A stretch of 64,000 nucleotides of DNA from Plazaster borealis. Its lineage: Eukaryota > Echinodermata > Asteroidea > Forcipulatida > Labidiasteridae. Within the stretch, counting starts at the first letter, position 1, and each line of letters begins with the position of its first letter. The translations under genes were made by a program, and so were the position numbers. Below, piece after piece: positions 62,901 to 64,000 of the stretch. The notes under the pieces are model-generated. The model saw only the letters and a program-made list of their open reading frames with translations. It searched no databases and had not been told where the DNA came from. The stretch spans positions 33,938,234 to 34,002,233 of the forward strand of contig CM037472.1 of NCBI GenBank assembly GCA_021014325.1, written 5' to 3'.

Positions 62901-63807
62901 AACAATGGACATTTACCTGGTTAGTCTACTGCCACCTAGCGTTCCAAAGTCTCCCATTGAGATAATCAACAGCGAATGATAGGGGTCTTGAAGTGTTATT
63001 TCCTCAGCCTTTGACAGTATTTCAGACGGAAATATTTCTCTGGAGGATTAGTACTGGTATGAACTTAATAATCAGTTTCATGTAGCTTTCAGATTGAATT
63101 TACTCTTTCTTTCTTTTGTTTCCAAATTGTTTGTTTTTACGAAGGGAATGCAGGACAGTAACCAGCAATATTGTCTCTGTTCTGCCTTTTAAGGGGTTCG
63201 CCCCGGTGTTCCTGGTTTGATCGGCAGCATATTGCGCCACAGCACTTTGTAAACCATTACATGGTGCTATGTAAAGGAATAGGTCTCATACTTCAAAAAT
63301 GTAGCCCTGCATACCTTGCGGGAAAAACTTACTGTTTGTCTGTTCAAGCGCTTTGAGTACCTTCTTGGTAGATACATGCGCTATATAAGACTATATATTA
63401 TTTATTATTATTATCCCGCATCTGTCCTTTTTTACCTGTGGGGCGGGGTATTTATTGACAATTTTGGTGGTAGGACAGCTTTGTAGAGGTGCTGGTCACC
63501 TGTTCCTCCTTGCCACTCACTAGCTTGGTAATATATACAATTTTGTAAGTTTGTATATCCTTTTACTTTCTCAGTCATAGTTTCAATTTTGTGGAGTGTA
63601 CCTTTTATTGACTTTGCCAGTGTAAAGTGCAATAAAATAGATAATAAATAAATAAACTAAATGAAGTAGAGTATACGCCTTCAGTTTCTACTCACGTTAT
63701 CATTCTCCTCCCTGTACGGTAGATGTGTTGAGAAATGCCTCATCATTCCAACAGTTATGAGGAAAAACAGCATACAGAAGATGGTGTGTACCCATAGCTT
63801 GTCTGAA
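20797..63807 (-). CDS. TMEM63: TMEM63 / CSC1-like mechanosensitive cation channel, 15 exon positions, 5' end outside window
   Basis: This gene encodes an OSCA/TMEM63-family channel, a membrane protein opened by membrane tension or hypo-osmotic swelling to pass cations. Coding exons on the minus strand, in transcript order, are 63807-63696, 62252-62179, 60767-60687, 60364-60241, 58796-58663, 58183-58064, 56232-56174, 55179-55082, 54261-54065, then 52878-52816 or 52735-52676, then 49804-49642, 47671-47566, 40782-40615, 22778-22612 and 20973-20797. Every junction is AG/GT and the phases agree throughout. The joined frame is 612 complete residues plus stop. Family hallmarks in order are a helix before the cytosolic domain, the RRM-like cytosolic insert ([18 protein letters not shown]), [44 protein letters not shown] and KHLVDRYN. 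Vertebrate members are about 800-830 residues, so roughly 190 N-terminal residues are missing here. The paralogue class (A, B or C) cannot be assigned, since invertebrates usually have a pre-duplication form. Confidence 0.97.
21300..21684 (+). mobile_element. TTAA-ended miniature element, family A copy 4
   Basis: 385 bp from ttaaaggcactggacacatt to acgtgtacagtgccttttaa, inside the last TMEM63 intron (about 330 bp before the last exon). The central hairpin is imperfect here (ggcttctgtcctgaagtc). A cacccttgt duplication near 21445 distinguishes it. Confidence 0.9.
22421..22551. mobile_element. small inverted-repeat element near TMEM63 exon n
   Basis: Arms ggctgtggctgttgctaggg and ccatagccatagccctagcc pair imperfectly over about 40 bp. 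The right end (ccaacttggacatggcc) resembles in reverse the gtgtccgaattggcggctag sequence found twice in the 4343-5296 spacer. Confidence 0.65.
22612..22778 (-). CDS. TMEM63: TMEM63 exon n: last helix M10 and start of C-terminal tail
   Basis: The 167-bp exon has acceptor tttctcatctccag and donor aag|gtgagt. It encodes [40 protein letters not shown] and [15 protein letters not shown]. The hydrophobic block is the last membrane helix, matching the .T.F.F.VL..TI..C..H.CFG pattern of vertebrate TMEM63. The acidic tail after it is cytosolic and poorly conserved. A small inverted-repeat element (22421-22551) sits about 60 bp beyond its donor. Confidence 0.94.
23001..23402 (+). mobile_element. tRNA-headed SINE, family S1, full length
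   Basis: The head tgtcatggccgagcagtcaagcgc..gactcaagctctggtg..gggtttgagccctggtcgtgaca has the box A and box B layout of a class II (Leu/Ser-type) tRNA. The body contains cttgtgtccttgagcaggac and a pyrimidine/ATT tail ends it. It lies in the 17.8-kb TMEM63 intron. The tRNA part is an RNA polymerase III promoter, not a working tRNA gene. Confidence 0.88.
24166..24436. mobile_element. piggyBac-type MITE
   Basis: 271 bp bounded by TTAA on each side. The ends are ttaactctttcagtgcc and ggcactgaaagagttaa, exact inverts. It is an internal deletion of the element seen at 25724-26260. It inserted into the 3' part of a SINE: cacaggacttatgaaagta.. directly before it matches the SINE tail at 60600-60635. 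Confidence 0.9.
24995..25023 (+). repeat. G-rich tract
   Basis: gggaggggggaggtgggggg then a run of further G. It contains four or more G runs and could form a quadruplex. Confidence 0.75.
25050..25352. mobile_element. decayed relative of the 18845 element
   Basis: It shares the interior (aaagtagaatataatgattcacacaaat and its partial reverse copy) and the right end ccaaggcactgtgtcccttta. The left end is no longer recognisable. It sits just after a G-rich tract. Confidence 0.65.
25724..26260 (+). mobile_element. piggyBac-like element, deletion derivative with transposase start
   Basis: 537 bp bounded by TTAA, with ends ttaactctttcagtgcc and ggcactaaaagagttaa. Inside is a frame from ATG 26054 beginning [20 protein letters not shown] then [15 protein letters not shown]. 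This fits the acidic DSDSE-type N-terminus of piggyBac transposases. After about 37 codons it joins element 3' sequence ([10 protein letters not shown]..) also present in the shorter copy. The catalytic core (the three aspartates and the Cys-rich C-terminus) is gone, so it cannot move itself. Confidence 0.85.
26054..26251 (+). pseudogene. piggyBac transposase N-terminal remnant
   Basis: The 65-codon frame [10 protein letters not shown].. lies inside the 25724-26260 element. The first 37 or so residues look like a genuine transposase N-terminus. The rest is read-through into non-coding element DNA after a large internal deletion. Family transposases are usually 500-600 residues. No activity is expected. 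Confidence 0.7.
26594..26840 (-). repeat. dispersed repeat D, copy 2
   Basis: Reverse-oriented blocks (aagtaaaattttgccatgaa, ataagacttgacctttgatt) match 11245-11425. A gcaagtctcgcgcgtatt motif at its left end is in forward orientation, so this motif probably occurs at both ends of the element. Confidence 0.65.
27658..27750 (+). repeat. poly-G tracts flanking an ATTT-rich stretch
   Basis: A run of about 20 G near 27658-27677, then an ATTT-rich stretch, then ggtgggggggggg near 27735-27748. Run lengths in such tracts are often mis-assembled. Confidence 0.8.
28360..28526 (-). mobile_element. relative of the 58860 hAT-like MITE
   Basis: About 167 bp between ccagacctgtac and actccaggcctg. On the reverse strand it shares tttcatctttgagagggcaa and gcaacagaggccatg with 58860-58991. 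It carries a local ggaggccat duplication. Confidence 0.7.
29227..29300 (-). mobile_element. tRNA-like SINE head, reverse
   Basis: On the reverse strand this reads gcctagcgtggtaggacatc..ggttgtgggttcaaatcccacgctgg, a tRNA-like head close to S2. No intact acceptor stem pairing is evident, so it is not called as a tRNA gene. Confidence 0.6.
30266..30366. mobile_element. short relative of the 14204 element
   Basis: About 100 bp between tttcatacttcacgcgaaag and aatatgaagtataaacc. It keeps the ends and the aagcgaattttcttgcgtc motif of the 14204-14625 element but lacks its interior, so it is an internal deletion form. Confidence 0.7.
31022..31400 (+). repeat. dispersed repeat D, copy 3
   Basis: gcaagtctcgcacataacga, atgaaatcaaatcttcttct, ggatgaggatgcttattgtt and aggtcaagtcttattctcag all match copy 1. 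An extra piece of about 60 bp near 31220 is not in copy 1. Confidence 0.7.
31637..31968 (-). mobile_element. TTAA-ended miniature element, family A copy 5
   Basis: 332 bp in reverse orientation, with ttaa at both ends. About 40 bp next to one end are missing relative to copy 2. The centre is aacttcttgcaagaagtt. It lies in the 17.8-kb TMEM63 intron. Confidence 0.9.
32057..32249. mobile_element. gggcccaatttcat palindromic element, copy
   Basis: 193 bp from gggcccaatttcataaagca to agctttatgaaattgggctc, with the family motifs ggttaccggccaaaatacca and actggtacccc. It starts within 90 bp of family A copy 5. Confidence 0.85.
33079..33413 (+). repeat. 176-bp tandem duplication
   Basis: Two copies start at gagcagaaatccatgcagtg (33079 and 33255). 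Both run through gataacactgcccattcccc and caaatttcatttg, to gtggaacgaaatctatctg. The second copy is slightly shorter. Confidence 0.88.
33667..33727 (+). repeat. CA/CAAA-rich low-complexity tract
   Basis: cccccccccacacac followed by acaaacaaacacacaaacaa. Confidence 0.85.
34500..34653 (+). mobile_element. right-half fragment of the 40999-type element
   Basis: It contains aaccgctc..attttcggcaatatctca and ends accaaacgtatacaatccctttaaa, matching 41207-41349. The left half is absent. Confidence 0.75.
36571..36625 (+). repeat. GGTCTC minisatellite
   Basis: About eight 6-bp units (ggtctcggtttcggttccgg tctcggtctcgg..) end at ccggtctcgac. It produces a valine/serine repeat frame that is not a gene. 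Confidence 0.85.
36651..36790 (+). repeat. dispersed fragment shared with 63022-63140
   Basis: ggaaatatttctctggagga, tgtactggta, gctttcagattgaa/gctttcaggttgaa and cttttcttttg occur in the same order at 63022-63140. Class unknown. It precedes the Cys-rich frame at 36778-36960. Confidence 0.65.
36778..36963 (+). CDS. weak Cys-rich open frame, unrecognised
   Basis: The frame contains [20 protein letters not shown] then [20 protein letters not shown] and ends at 36963. The cysteine spacing C-x4-C-x4-C-x7-C-x3-C-x10-C looks like a small disulphide domain (EGF-like at best). No good acceptor or start was identified, and it lies within a TMEM63 intron on the opposite strand. It could be a pseudogene fragment carried by a repeat. 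Confidence 0.2.
   Translation, partial: KKCEKEPCSNDICNRLFRLKCQYQCVMDTDSKQTICIKEDSLIYPYTFLQYKITTTCGVIN
37503..37550. repeat. perfect 22-bp hairpin
   Basis: agaagattttaggggggcgt+ac and its exact reverse complement are separated by the four bases agaa. It is in the 17.8-kb TMEM63 intron. It could be a small hairpin RNA precursor or a collapsed inverted repeat. Confidence 0.85.
37598..37613 (+). repeat. poly-G tract
   Basis: A run of about 14 G just after the perfect hairpin. Confidence 0.85.
38230..38525 (-). mobile_element. SINE S1, reverse orientation
   Basis: Reverse copy with the head at 38430-38525 (ctcggtcctgacacgc, gactcgaacccgtgca). The body is cttgctcaaggagacaagtg and cccatccgaaggac. 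The body end differs from 59798 (gcttgctatgtgaacc), so this is a distinct subfamily shared with 41540-41770. Confidence 0.85.
39850..40270. other. CpG-richer unexplained stretch in the large intron
   Basis: More CpG than the surrounding intron (ttgcgacgacacgcaaacagacggcgac, gtcgggaacgtatcagtcgc). A 106-codon plus-strand frame crosses it without a recognised motif. Possible alternative promoter, antisense RNA or old repeat. Confidence 0.25.
40615..40782 (-). CDS. TMEM63: TMEM63 exon m: helices M8-M9
   Basis: The 168-bp exon has acceptor tttcttcatttcacacag and donor cttg|gtaagt. It encodes [40 protein letters not shown] and [16 protein letters not shown] (final Gly split). [12 protein letters not shown] is near-invariant in the family. 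[14 protein letters not shown] matches the CLFWL.FFS..R.G helix. The next intron is 17.8 kb. Confidence 0.96.
40999..41349 (+). mobile_element. TTAA-ended miniature element, family A-related
   Basis: 351 bp from taaagggtctgtatacgttt to aacgtatacaatccctttaa. The ends are inverted and share the cgtttggtaatt core with family A, but the interior is different. A right-half fragment of the same subfamily is at 34500-34653, with about 85 percent similarity by eye. Confidence 0.85.
41540..41770 (-). mobile_element. SINE S1 subfamily, reverse orientation
   Basis: It shares gcctgaggaaacctgtaaac and ggtgcttgctatgtgaacca with 38230. The head is at 41690-41770 (gggactcgaacccacactct..ctcttaaccgctcggcca). 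Confidence 0.85.
42523..42891. mobile_element. cluster of gggcccaatttcat palindromic elements
   Basis: A complete copy at 42586-42779 (gggcccaatttcatagaggt to ctataaaattgggccc) is flanked by a left partial copy (42523-42580, catagagctgcttgggcaga) and a right partial copy (42827-42891). This suggests repeated insertion into itself or unequal exchange. Confidence 0.8.
42892..45103. other. intron sequence, little recognised
   Basis: In the TMEM63 intron between exons l and m. Apart from the possible retroposon tail near 43530-43750 nothing is supported. Confidence 0.5.
43530..43750 (+). mobile_element. possible retroposon 3' tail
   Basis: A GC-richer 180-bp stretch (tgcctgggctgaaggtagga, atgtggatcggggggact) leads into an (AAT)n tract at 43725-43749. 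The layout resembles a LINE 3' end, but I recognise no protein motif. Confidence 0.35.
45104..45278. mobile_element. gggcccaatttcat palindromic element, copy
   Basis: From ggacccaatttcataaagcc to acagcttcatggtggggccc. It overlaps by a few bases the start of a second palindromic type at 45273. Confidence 0.82.
45273..45531. mobile_element. second palindromic type (catggctctgctta ends)
   Basis: 259 bp with ends gggcccaatttcatggctct and agagccatgagttgggccct. The interior carries gcgcttatagatgcagg, atttcacaggttagcaggga, and gcattcttcgcttacacagc. It has a relative at 62364-62615. Confidence 0.82.
45712..46196 (+). repeat. 158-bp tandem repeat, three copies, with hairpin
   Basis: Units start at 45712, 45877 and 46035 (periods 165 and 158 bp), and a degenerate start follows at about 46197. 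Each contains gtggaccctcctttgttcaa, two or three (t)agcaaccgtggacc motifs, a 14-bp-stem hairpin (aaccgtggacctat..ataggtccacggtt) and a (CA)n tract. The second and third units are nearly identical. Confidence 0.92.
46640..47105 (+). pseudogene. 3' end of a CR1/L2-type LINE, frameshifted
   Basis: The first frame reads [40 protein letters not shown]. After a shift the next frame reads [20 protein letters not shown], then [11 protein letters not shown]. This is the C-terminal region of non-LTR retrotransposon polymerase proteins (F K..N.LAP.YL, APTLWN.LP, FK..LKTHLF). A gcgccttgaaacc..aggcgctttaaaaatg tail and (ATT)n follow. At least one frameshift makes it non-functional, and most of the element is missing as usual for 5' truncation. 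Confidence 0.85.
47143..47447 (+). mobile_element. TTAA-ended miniature element, family A copy 6, internally deleted
   Basis: 305 bp. The left end is mutated (gaaaggctctgaacacgttt) and the right end intact (atgtgtacagtgcctttaa). About 70 bp between the gagggagt and taaatatatat motifs are missing. It sits 120 bp from TMEM63 exon l, in the intron after it. Confidence 0.88.
47566..47671 (-). CDS. TMEM63: TMEM63 exon l: helix M7
   Basis: The 106-bp exon has acceptor cattgtcatattacag and donor ctg|gtaagt. It encodes [20 protein letters not shown] then [19 protein letters not shown](Y/F)G..YAW...F(S/T)...YSITCP matches the family pattern for helix M7 exactly. It ends with one base that makes Gly with the next exon. 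Confidence 0.96.
47731..48032 (-). mobile_element. SINE with S1 tRNA head and a different body
   Basis: The head (47950-48032, reverse) is the same as in S1 (ctcttaaccgctcggccat, gggactcgaacccacactct). The body is unlike the other S1 copies: ggacaggatgccagtccatc, cgcaggttactccccagc and tcccgagccaacatggctca. It lies 60 bp before TMEM63 exon l in transcript order. Confidence 0.85.
48405..48506 (+). repeat. 51-bp tandem duplication
   Basis: aacagcaatcctacgctatg..gtcaaaagttctttgaa occurs twice in exact tandem with a period of 51 bp. The near-perfect identity marks it as recent. Confidence 0.92.
48731..48900. mobile_element. inverted-repeat miniature element (ctggtgt ends)
   Basis: 170 bp with ends ctggtgtggcaggagattct and cccctatagtatgacaccag. 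The inner ctgtccccctgg and ccagggggacaaa are also inverts. A short gagattctgtccccc duplication is at the left. Confidence 0.7.
49461..49590. repeat. dispersed repeat, relative at 8045-8173
   Basis: It shares aggcccaaataacaattgct and the tail gtcaccatag/aggaggacatgggagg arrangement. It lies about 50 bp beyond the donor of TMEM63 exon k. Confidence 0.5.
49642..49804 (-). CDS. TMEM63: TMEM63 exon k: helix M6 (gating helix)
   Basis: The 163-bp exon has acceptor ccaaatgtctttag. The donor is chosen as agt|gtaaga at 49641, because it fits the consensus and gives phase 0 for the next exon. It encodes [40 protein letters not shown] and [17 protein letters not shown](E/D)[15 protein letters not shown] is the family's most recognisable motif and forms the pore-lining M6 with its flexible glycine. 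The basic tail [10 protein letters not shown] is cytosolic. Confidence 0.96.
50291..50453. mobile_element. inverted-repeat miniature element (gctcatgatgt arms)
   Basis: About 163 bp. The left arm ccacaaatacaagcctggct plus catgatgt pairs with the right arm acatcatgagcaaggcctgt plus ttttgtggg. It is non-coding. Confidence 0.7.
51538..51724. mobile_element. gggcccaatttcat palindromic element, copy
   Basis: 187 bp from gggcccaattccataaagct to tctatgaaattgggcccag. It is one of the best preserved copies and lies in the TMEM63 intron downstream of the duplicated exons. Confidence 0.88.
52676..52735 (-). CDS. TMEM63: TMEM63 exon j, version 2: alternative M5 end / M5-M6 linker
   Basis: The 60-bp exon has acceptor tcttcgctgcatttgcag and donor tgggg|gtaagt. 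It encodes [19 protein letters not shown]. It lies 80 bp downstream of version 1 and shares AQALFEYW, a Lys and the final RW with it, while the middle differs and is one residue shorter. Both copies have intact reading frames and good splice sites, so neither looks like a decayed relic. Confidence 0.9.
52816..52878 (-). CDS. TMEM63: TMEM63 exon j, version 1: alternative M5 end / M5-M6 linker
   Basis: The 63-bp exon has acceptor acttttaacgcgcag and donor tgggg|gtaagt. It encodes [20 protein letters not shown] between a split Ser and a split Gly. It is the first-transcribed copy of a tandem pair; the second, at 52676-52735, has the same phase (one base in, two bases out) and begins with the same eight residues AQALFEYW. 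It corresponds to the SLDxFFRWLFDKxFLxEAxIRFE segment of vertebrate TMEM63. Using version 1 or version 2 alone gives a normal family protein, so they are probably mutually exclusive. Joining both also keeps frame but would repeat the segment. Confidence 0.9.
52879..54064. other. intron upstream of the duplicated exons
   Basis: No third copy of the AQALFEYW exon was found by eye. An inverted tttgggagtcaa / ttgactcccaaaa pair at 53115-53217 suggests one more small palindromic element. Confidence 0.5.
53740..53830 (-). mobile_element. retroposon tail, reverse
   Basis: On the reverse strand gtgctttgtgctgttg..gaaggtgctttataaacaac is followed by an ATT-rich tract at 53748-53778. This is the usual tail design of the SINEs and LINEs here, but the body is not recognised. 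Confidence 0.45.
54065..54261 (-). CDS. TMEM63: TMEM63 exon i: helices M4 and M5
   Basis: This 197-bp exon is the longest one. The acceptor is cttctttgttacag and the donor ag|gtaagt. It encodes [60 protein letters not shown] and SLGLA. This gives helix M4, the conserved intracellular HWTR..N.T...K turn, and most of M5 with the invariant LPSLGL. It ends with two bases (ag) that form Ser with either of the two duplicated next exons. Confidence 0.97.
55082..55179 (-). CDS. TMEM63: TMEM63 exon h: helix M3 end and M3-M4 loop
   Basis: The 98-bp exon has acceptor ctatctttggcag and donor aag|gtacgt. It encodes [20 protein letters not shown] then [23 protein letters not shown] is nearly invariant in the family. 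It lines the conduction pathway in OSCA/TMEM63 structures and is followed by an extracellular loop. The exon ends in phase 0. Confidence 0.96.
55709..56101. mobile_element. two adjacent gggcccaatttcat palindromic elements
   Basis: Copies at 55709-55904 and 55905-56101 lie side by side, the second ending only about 70 bp from TMEM63 exon g. They differ by many substitutions and so are separate insertions, unlike the 15867-16250 pair. Confidence 0.85.
56174..56232 (-). CDS. TMEM63: TMEM63 exon g: start of helix M3
   Basis: The short 59-bp exon has acceptor tattgtctcacttag and donor attg|gtgaga. It encodes [19 protein letters not shown], the amphipathic approach and first half of pore-region helix M3. 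It starts with one base and ends with one base of split codons, and the next exon supplies cc to make Ala. Only phase-correct joining gives the family sequence [10 protein letters not shown]. Confidence 0.93.
57431..57600. mobile_element. inverted-repeat miniature element (gaccttatgcac ends)
   Basis: 170 bp with ends gaccttatgcacatgatgtc and gacatcaatgcacaaggtc. It lies 6 bp from the worn left end of family A copy 7. Confidence 0.78.
57607..57974 (+). mobile_element. TTAA-ended miniature element, family A copy 7
   Basis: About 368 bp with a worn left end (gttgaacacgtttgg) and right end ggcgtacgatacctttaa. The central palindrome is aacttcttgcaagaagtt. It lies directly next to another inverted-repeat element (57431-57600), so its left end may have been lost when that one inserted or excised. 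Confidence 0.88.
58064..58183 (-). CDS. TMEM63: TMEM63 exon f: linker to the pore domain
   Basis: The 120-bp exon has acceptor tgttcttgaag and donor tg|gtatgt. It encodes [20 protein letters not shown], then [20 protein letters not shown]. The [15 protein letters not shown] region across the next junction matches the strongly conserved APxPxDIxWExL signature that precedes the channel domain in all OSCA/TMEM63 proteins. Confidence 0.95.
58663..58796 (-). CDS. TMEM63: TMEM63 exon e: end of RRM-like cytosolic domain
   Basis: The 134-bp exon has acceptor tgttgatctcag and donor ag|gtagtg. It encodes [20 protein letters not shown], then [20 protein letters not shown] and VMAG. VDAIDYY and [10 protein letters not shown] match the conserved (V/A)xAIxYY and GMAFVTF.N motifs that close the cytosolic domain. 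The donor is less ideal than the others (gtagtg), but frame continuity into the next exon supports it. Confidence 0.95.
58834..59299 (+). mobile_element. tRNA-headed SINE interrupted by a small hAT-like element
   Basis: The head gcatgtcatggccgagcgtt is split by a 132-bp insert at 58860-58991. It resumes at ctagagtgcacttgtcccaag, then the body gtgtccttgagcaagacactt, a cgctatttaagtgtta motif and an ATT tail. Removing the insert restores an S1-like head. Confidence 0.85.
58860..58991. mobile_element. 132-bp hAT-like MITE nested in a SINE
   Basis: The ends are CAGGCCTAGAATT and AATTCCAGGCCTG, inverts with one mismatch. The flanks are ttctagtg and ctagagtg, an imperfect 8-bp target duplication. 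CAGG-type ends and 8-bp duplications fit hAT elements. A relative with the same interior (gagagggcaaggc, ggcaacagaggccatg) is at 28360-28526 in reverse. Confidence 0.75.
59536..59698. mobile_element. gggcccaatttcat palindromic element, copy
   Basis: 163 bp from gggcccagtttcatagctgc to ctatgaaattgggccctg, with an internal deletion on one arm. It lies 100 bp before an S1 SINE. Confidence 0.82.
59798..60215 (+). mobile_element. tRNA-headed SINE, family S1, full length
   Basis: This is the best preserved copy. The head is gtcgtggccgagcggataaa..gtgtgggttcgagtcccggtcgtgacac, then cttgtgtcctt, a conserved body with cacgtaaaagaacccagtg, and the tail cgccttgagcgtcactgagtgacgg and gcgctatataagaag. It ends only about 25 bp before TMEM63 exon d. 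Confidence 0.92.
60241..60364 (-). CDS. TMEM63: TMEM63 exon d: cysteine-rich part of cytosolic domain
   Basis: The 124-bp exon has acceptor gctgtccttaag and donor aag|gtacgt. It encodes a basic stretch ([18 protein letters not shown]) and then a cysteine cluster ([13 protein letters not shown]). Vertebrate TMEM63 has a similar cluster (CGHLCCC...) here, where some family members are thought to be lipid-modified. Modification is an inference and the cysteines are what is seen. The exon ends in phase 0. Confidence 0.94.
60500..60636 (+). mobile_element. tRNA-headed SINE, family S2
   Basis: The head agctcagtggtgtagtggcatgacatctgctct..gtcatgggttcgaatcccaccc is tRNA-like with a clear box B. It is followed by tgtggattttttccacagga and ctcatgaaagtaatgagtatacagtgctta. 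A second S2 copy is at 60864-60965. Confidence 0.75.
60687..60767 (-). CDS. TMEM63: TMEM63 exon c: cytosolic domain
   Basis: The 81-bp exon has acceptor ctgtctttacag and donor ag|gtatgt. It encodes [20 protein letters not shown] followed by KRLDTR. The EAYP...V...FAYD.A.L.RLD pattern matches the family (for example EAYPNC...YNVARLMFLD in vertebrate TMEM63). One base at the 5' end and two at the 3' end belong to split codons, and both phases agree with the neighbouring exons. Confidence 0.94.
60864..60965 (+). mobile_element. tRNA-headed SINE, family S2, second copy
   Basis: It carries gtggtaagacatctgctcta.. and catgggttcgaatcccaccc, then cctgtggatttttcacagaa. Two S2 copies within 400 bp flank TMEM63 exon c. 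Confidence 0.75.
60966..62014. other. intron sequence, no gene recognised
   Basis: Lies between TMEM63 exons c and b. Open frames at 60926-61229 and 61239-61565 lack recognised motifs. A retroposon tail occupies 61861-61978. Confidence 0.45.
61861..61978 (+). mobile_element. retroposon 3' tail with ATT tract
   Basis: It contains ttcagcgccttgaggcggaa, ttgcgctttgtatacc and then (ATT)n. This tail style is shared with the LINE end at 47030-47100. The upstream frame at 61641-61853 shows no clear family motif. Confidence 0.5.
62015..62110 (+). mobile_element. family A-related fragment, right end
   Basis: It contains atactatcaacagctgcagt, accaagtaagtttttatg and tatgactctacctttaag, matching the right quarter of family A. 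The remainder is absent. Confidence 0.55.
62179..62252 (-). CDS. TMEM63: TMEM63 exon b: first strand of RRM-like cytosolic domain
   Basis: The 74-bp exon lies between ttcctttttatttag and gtaagt. It starts in phase 0 and ends with two bases of a split Gln codon. It encodes [20 protein letters not shown] and KQHF. The TLFVSGIP stretch matches the conserved TLF(I/V)xGI motif that opens the RRM-like cytosolic domain of OSCA/TMEM63/Phm7 proteins. The family assignment rests on motif recall, not a search. Confidence 0.94.
62364..62615. mobile_element. second palindromic type, copy 2
   Basis: 252 bp. The interior (atatttcacaggtaagagag, agcattcttcacttacacag) and the right end (aagcagagccatacattggg) match 45273-45531. 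The left end is worn (ccatggctctgcttactgta). Confidence 0.8.
62809..62960. mobile_element. near-complete palindromic miniature element
   Basis: 152 bp whose two halves pair almost throughout. The left half runs tcaatgggagactttt..caggtggcagcaga..aggtaaatccattgtt. The right half is its reverse (aacaatggacatttacct..tctactgccacctag..ctcccattga). It would fold into one long hairpin. Confidence 0.85.
63022..63140 (+). repeat. dispersed fragment shared with 36651-36790
   Basis: Same block order as 36651-36790, but the downstream Cys-rich frame is absent here. Confidence 0.65.
63189..63414 (+). mobile_element. SINE S1, 3' part
   Basis: It keeps the body from aaggggttcgccccggtgtt through gcgctatataagac and the ATT tail. 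The tRNA head is missing, as is typical of 5'-truncated copies. Confidence 0.85.
63696..63807 (-). CDS. TMEM63: TMEM63 exon a: helix M2 and start of cytosolic domain
   Basis: The 112-bp exon follows a pyrimidine-rich acceptor (tttctggtctctgtag) and ends at aac|gtgagt. It starts with one base completing a split codon and ends in phase 0. It encodes [20 protein letters not shown] followed by a basic [17 protein letters not shown] segment. That is a single hydrophobic helix followed by the positive-inside start of the cytosolic domain, matching the family's helix before the large intracellular insert. It is the most 5' exon I can recognise. 63808-64000 shows no further exon. Confidence 0.93.
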
Positions 63808-64000
63808 CTACAGAGACCAGAAAACATGTGATGAGATGAGACAGTGGGAGACCCTTGCACTGCAGCAACCTTCTCAGAAGAAGATGCAAAAGTGCAGGCA
63901 TTGGGTCAGGGGAAATACATGGCGATTCCACATTCACGTCTGATCTACAAAGACAAGACTGTGCAGCCATTAAGAGACAACAAATGGGAACTGGGTTGGG

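Overview
This is a eukaryotic, AT-rich, intron-rich and repeat-rich window. It looks like a marine invertebrate deuterostome, most likely an echinoderm and possibly a sea star. The host call is an inference from the conserved protein plus the repeat families: tRNA-headed SINEs ending in (ATT)n, palindromic elements with gggcccaatttcat ends, and TTAA-ended miniature elements. No species can be proved from the sequence alone.

One gene is certain. The minus strand from 63807 down to 20797 carries 15 successive coding exon positions of a TMEM63 / CSC1-like (OSCA/TMEM63 family) mechanically gated, osmosensitive cation channel. All splice sites are GT/AG and all phases are compatible. The visible part encodes 612 complete residues. 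The first roughly 190 residues and the promoter lie beyond base 64000. The gene ends with an acidic C-terminal tail at 20797 and has a candidate AATAAA signal at 20624-20629. One exon position is present twice in tandem, at 52816-52878 and 52676-52735. The two copies have the same phase and encode alternative versions of the end of helix M5 plus the M5-M6 extracellular linker next to the pore. This looks like an undescribed mutually exclusive exon pair and is the main finding.

Layout. Positions 1-20600 are intergenic and repeat-dominated. They hold an inverted pair of 24-bp minisatellite arrays (3835-4342 and 5297-6308) resembling a foldback transposon, a weak two-exon gene candidate on the minus strand (7424-6754), a nearly pristine mariner-type MITE (9351-9594) and several other miniature elements. 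Positions 20797-22778 hold the last two TMEM63 exons. Positions 22779-40614 are a single 17.8-kb intron with SINEs, TTAA-ended elements and two deletion derivatives of a piggyBac-like transposon, one of which keeps the start of a transposase. Positions 40615-63807 hold the other exons, separated by introns containing SINEs, palindromic elements, a LINE 3' end, a 158-bp tandem repeat and nested insertions.

No CRISPR array, operon, rRNA or free-standing tRNA gene was seen. tRNA-like sequences here belong to SINE heads. Most open frames in the window are chance products, repeat-derived, or antisense shadows of exons.
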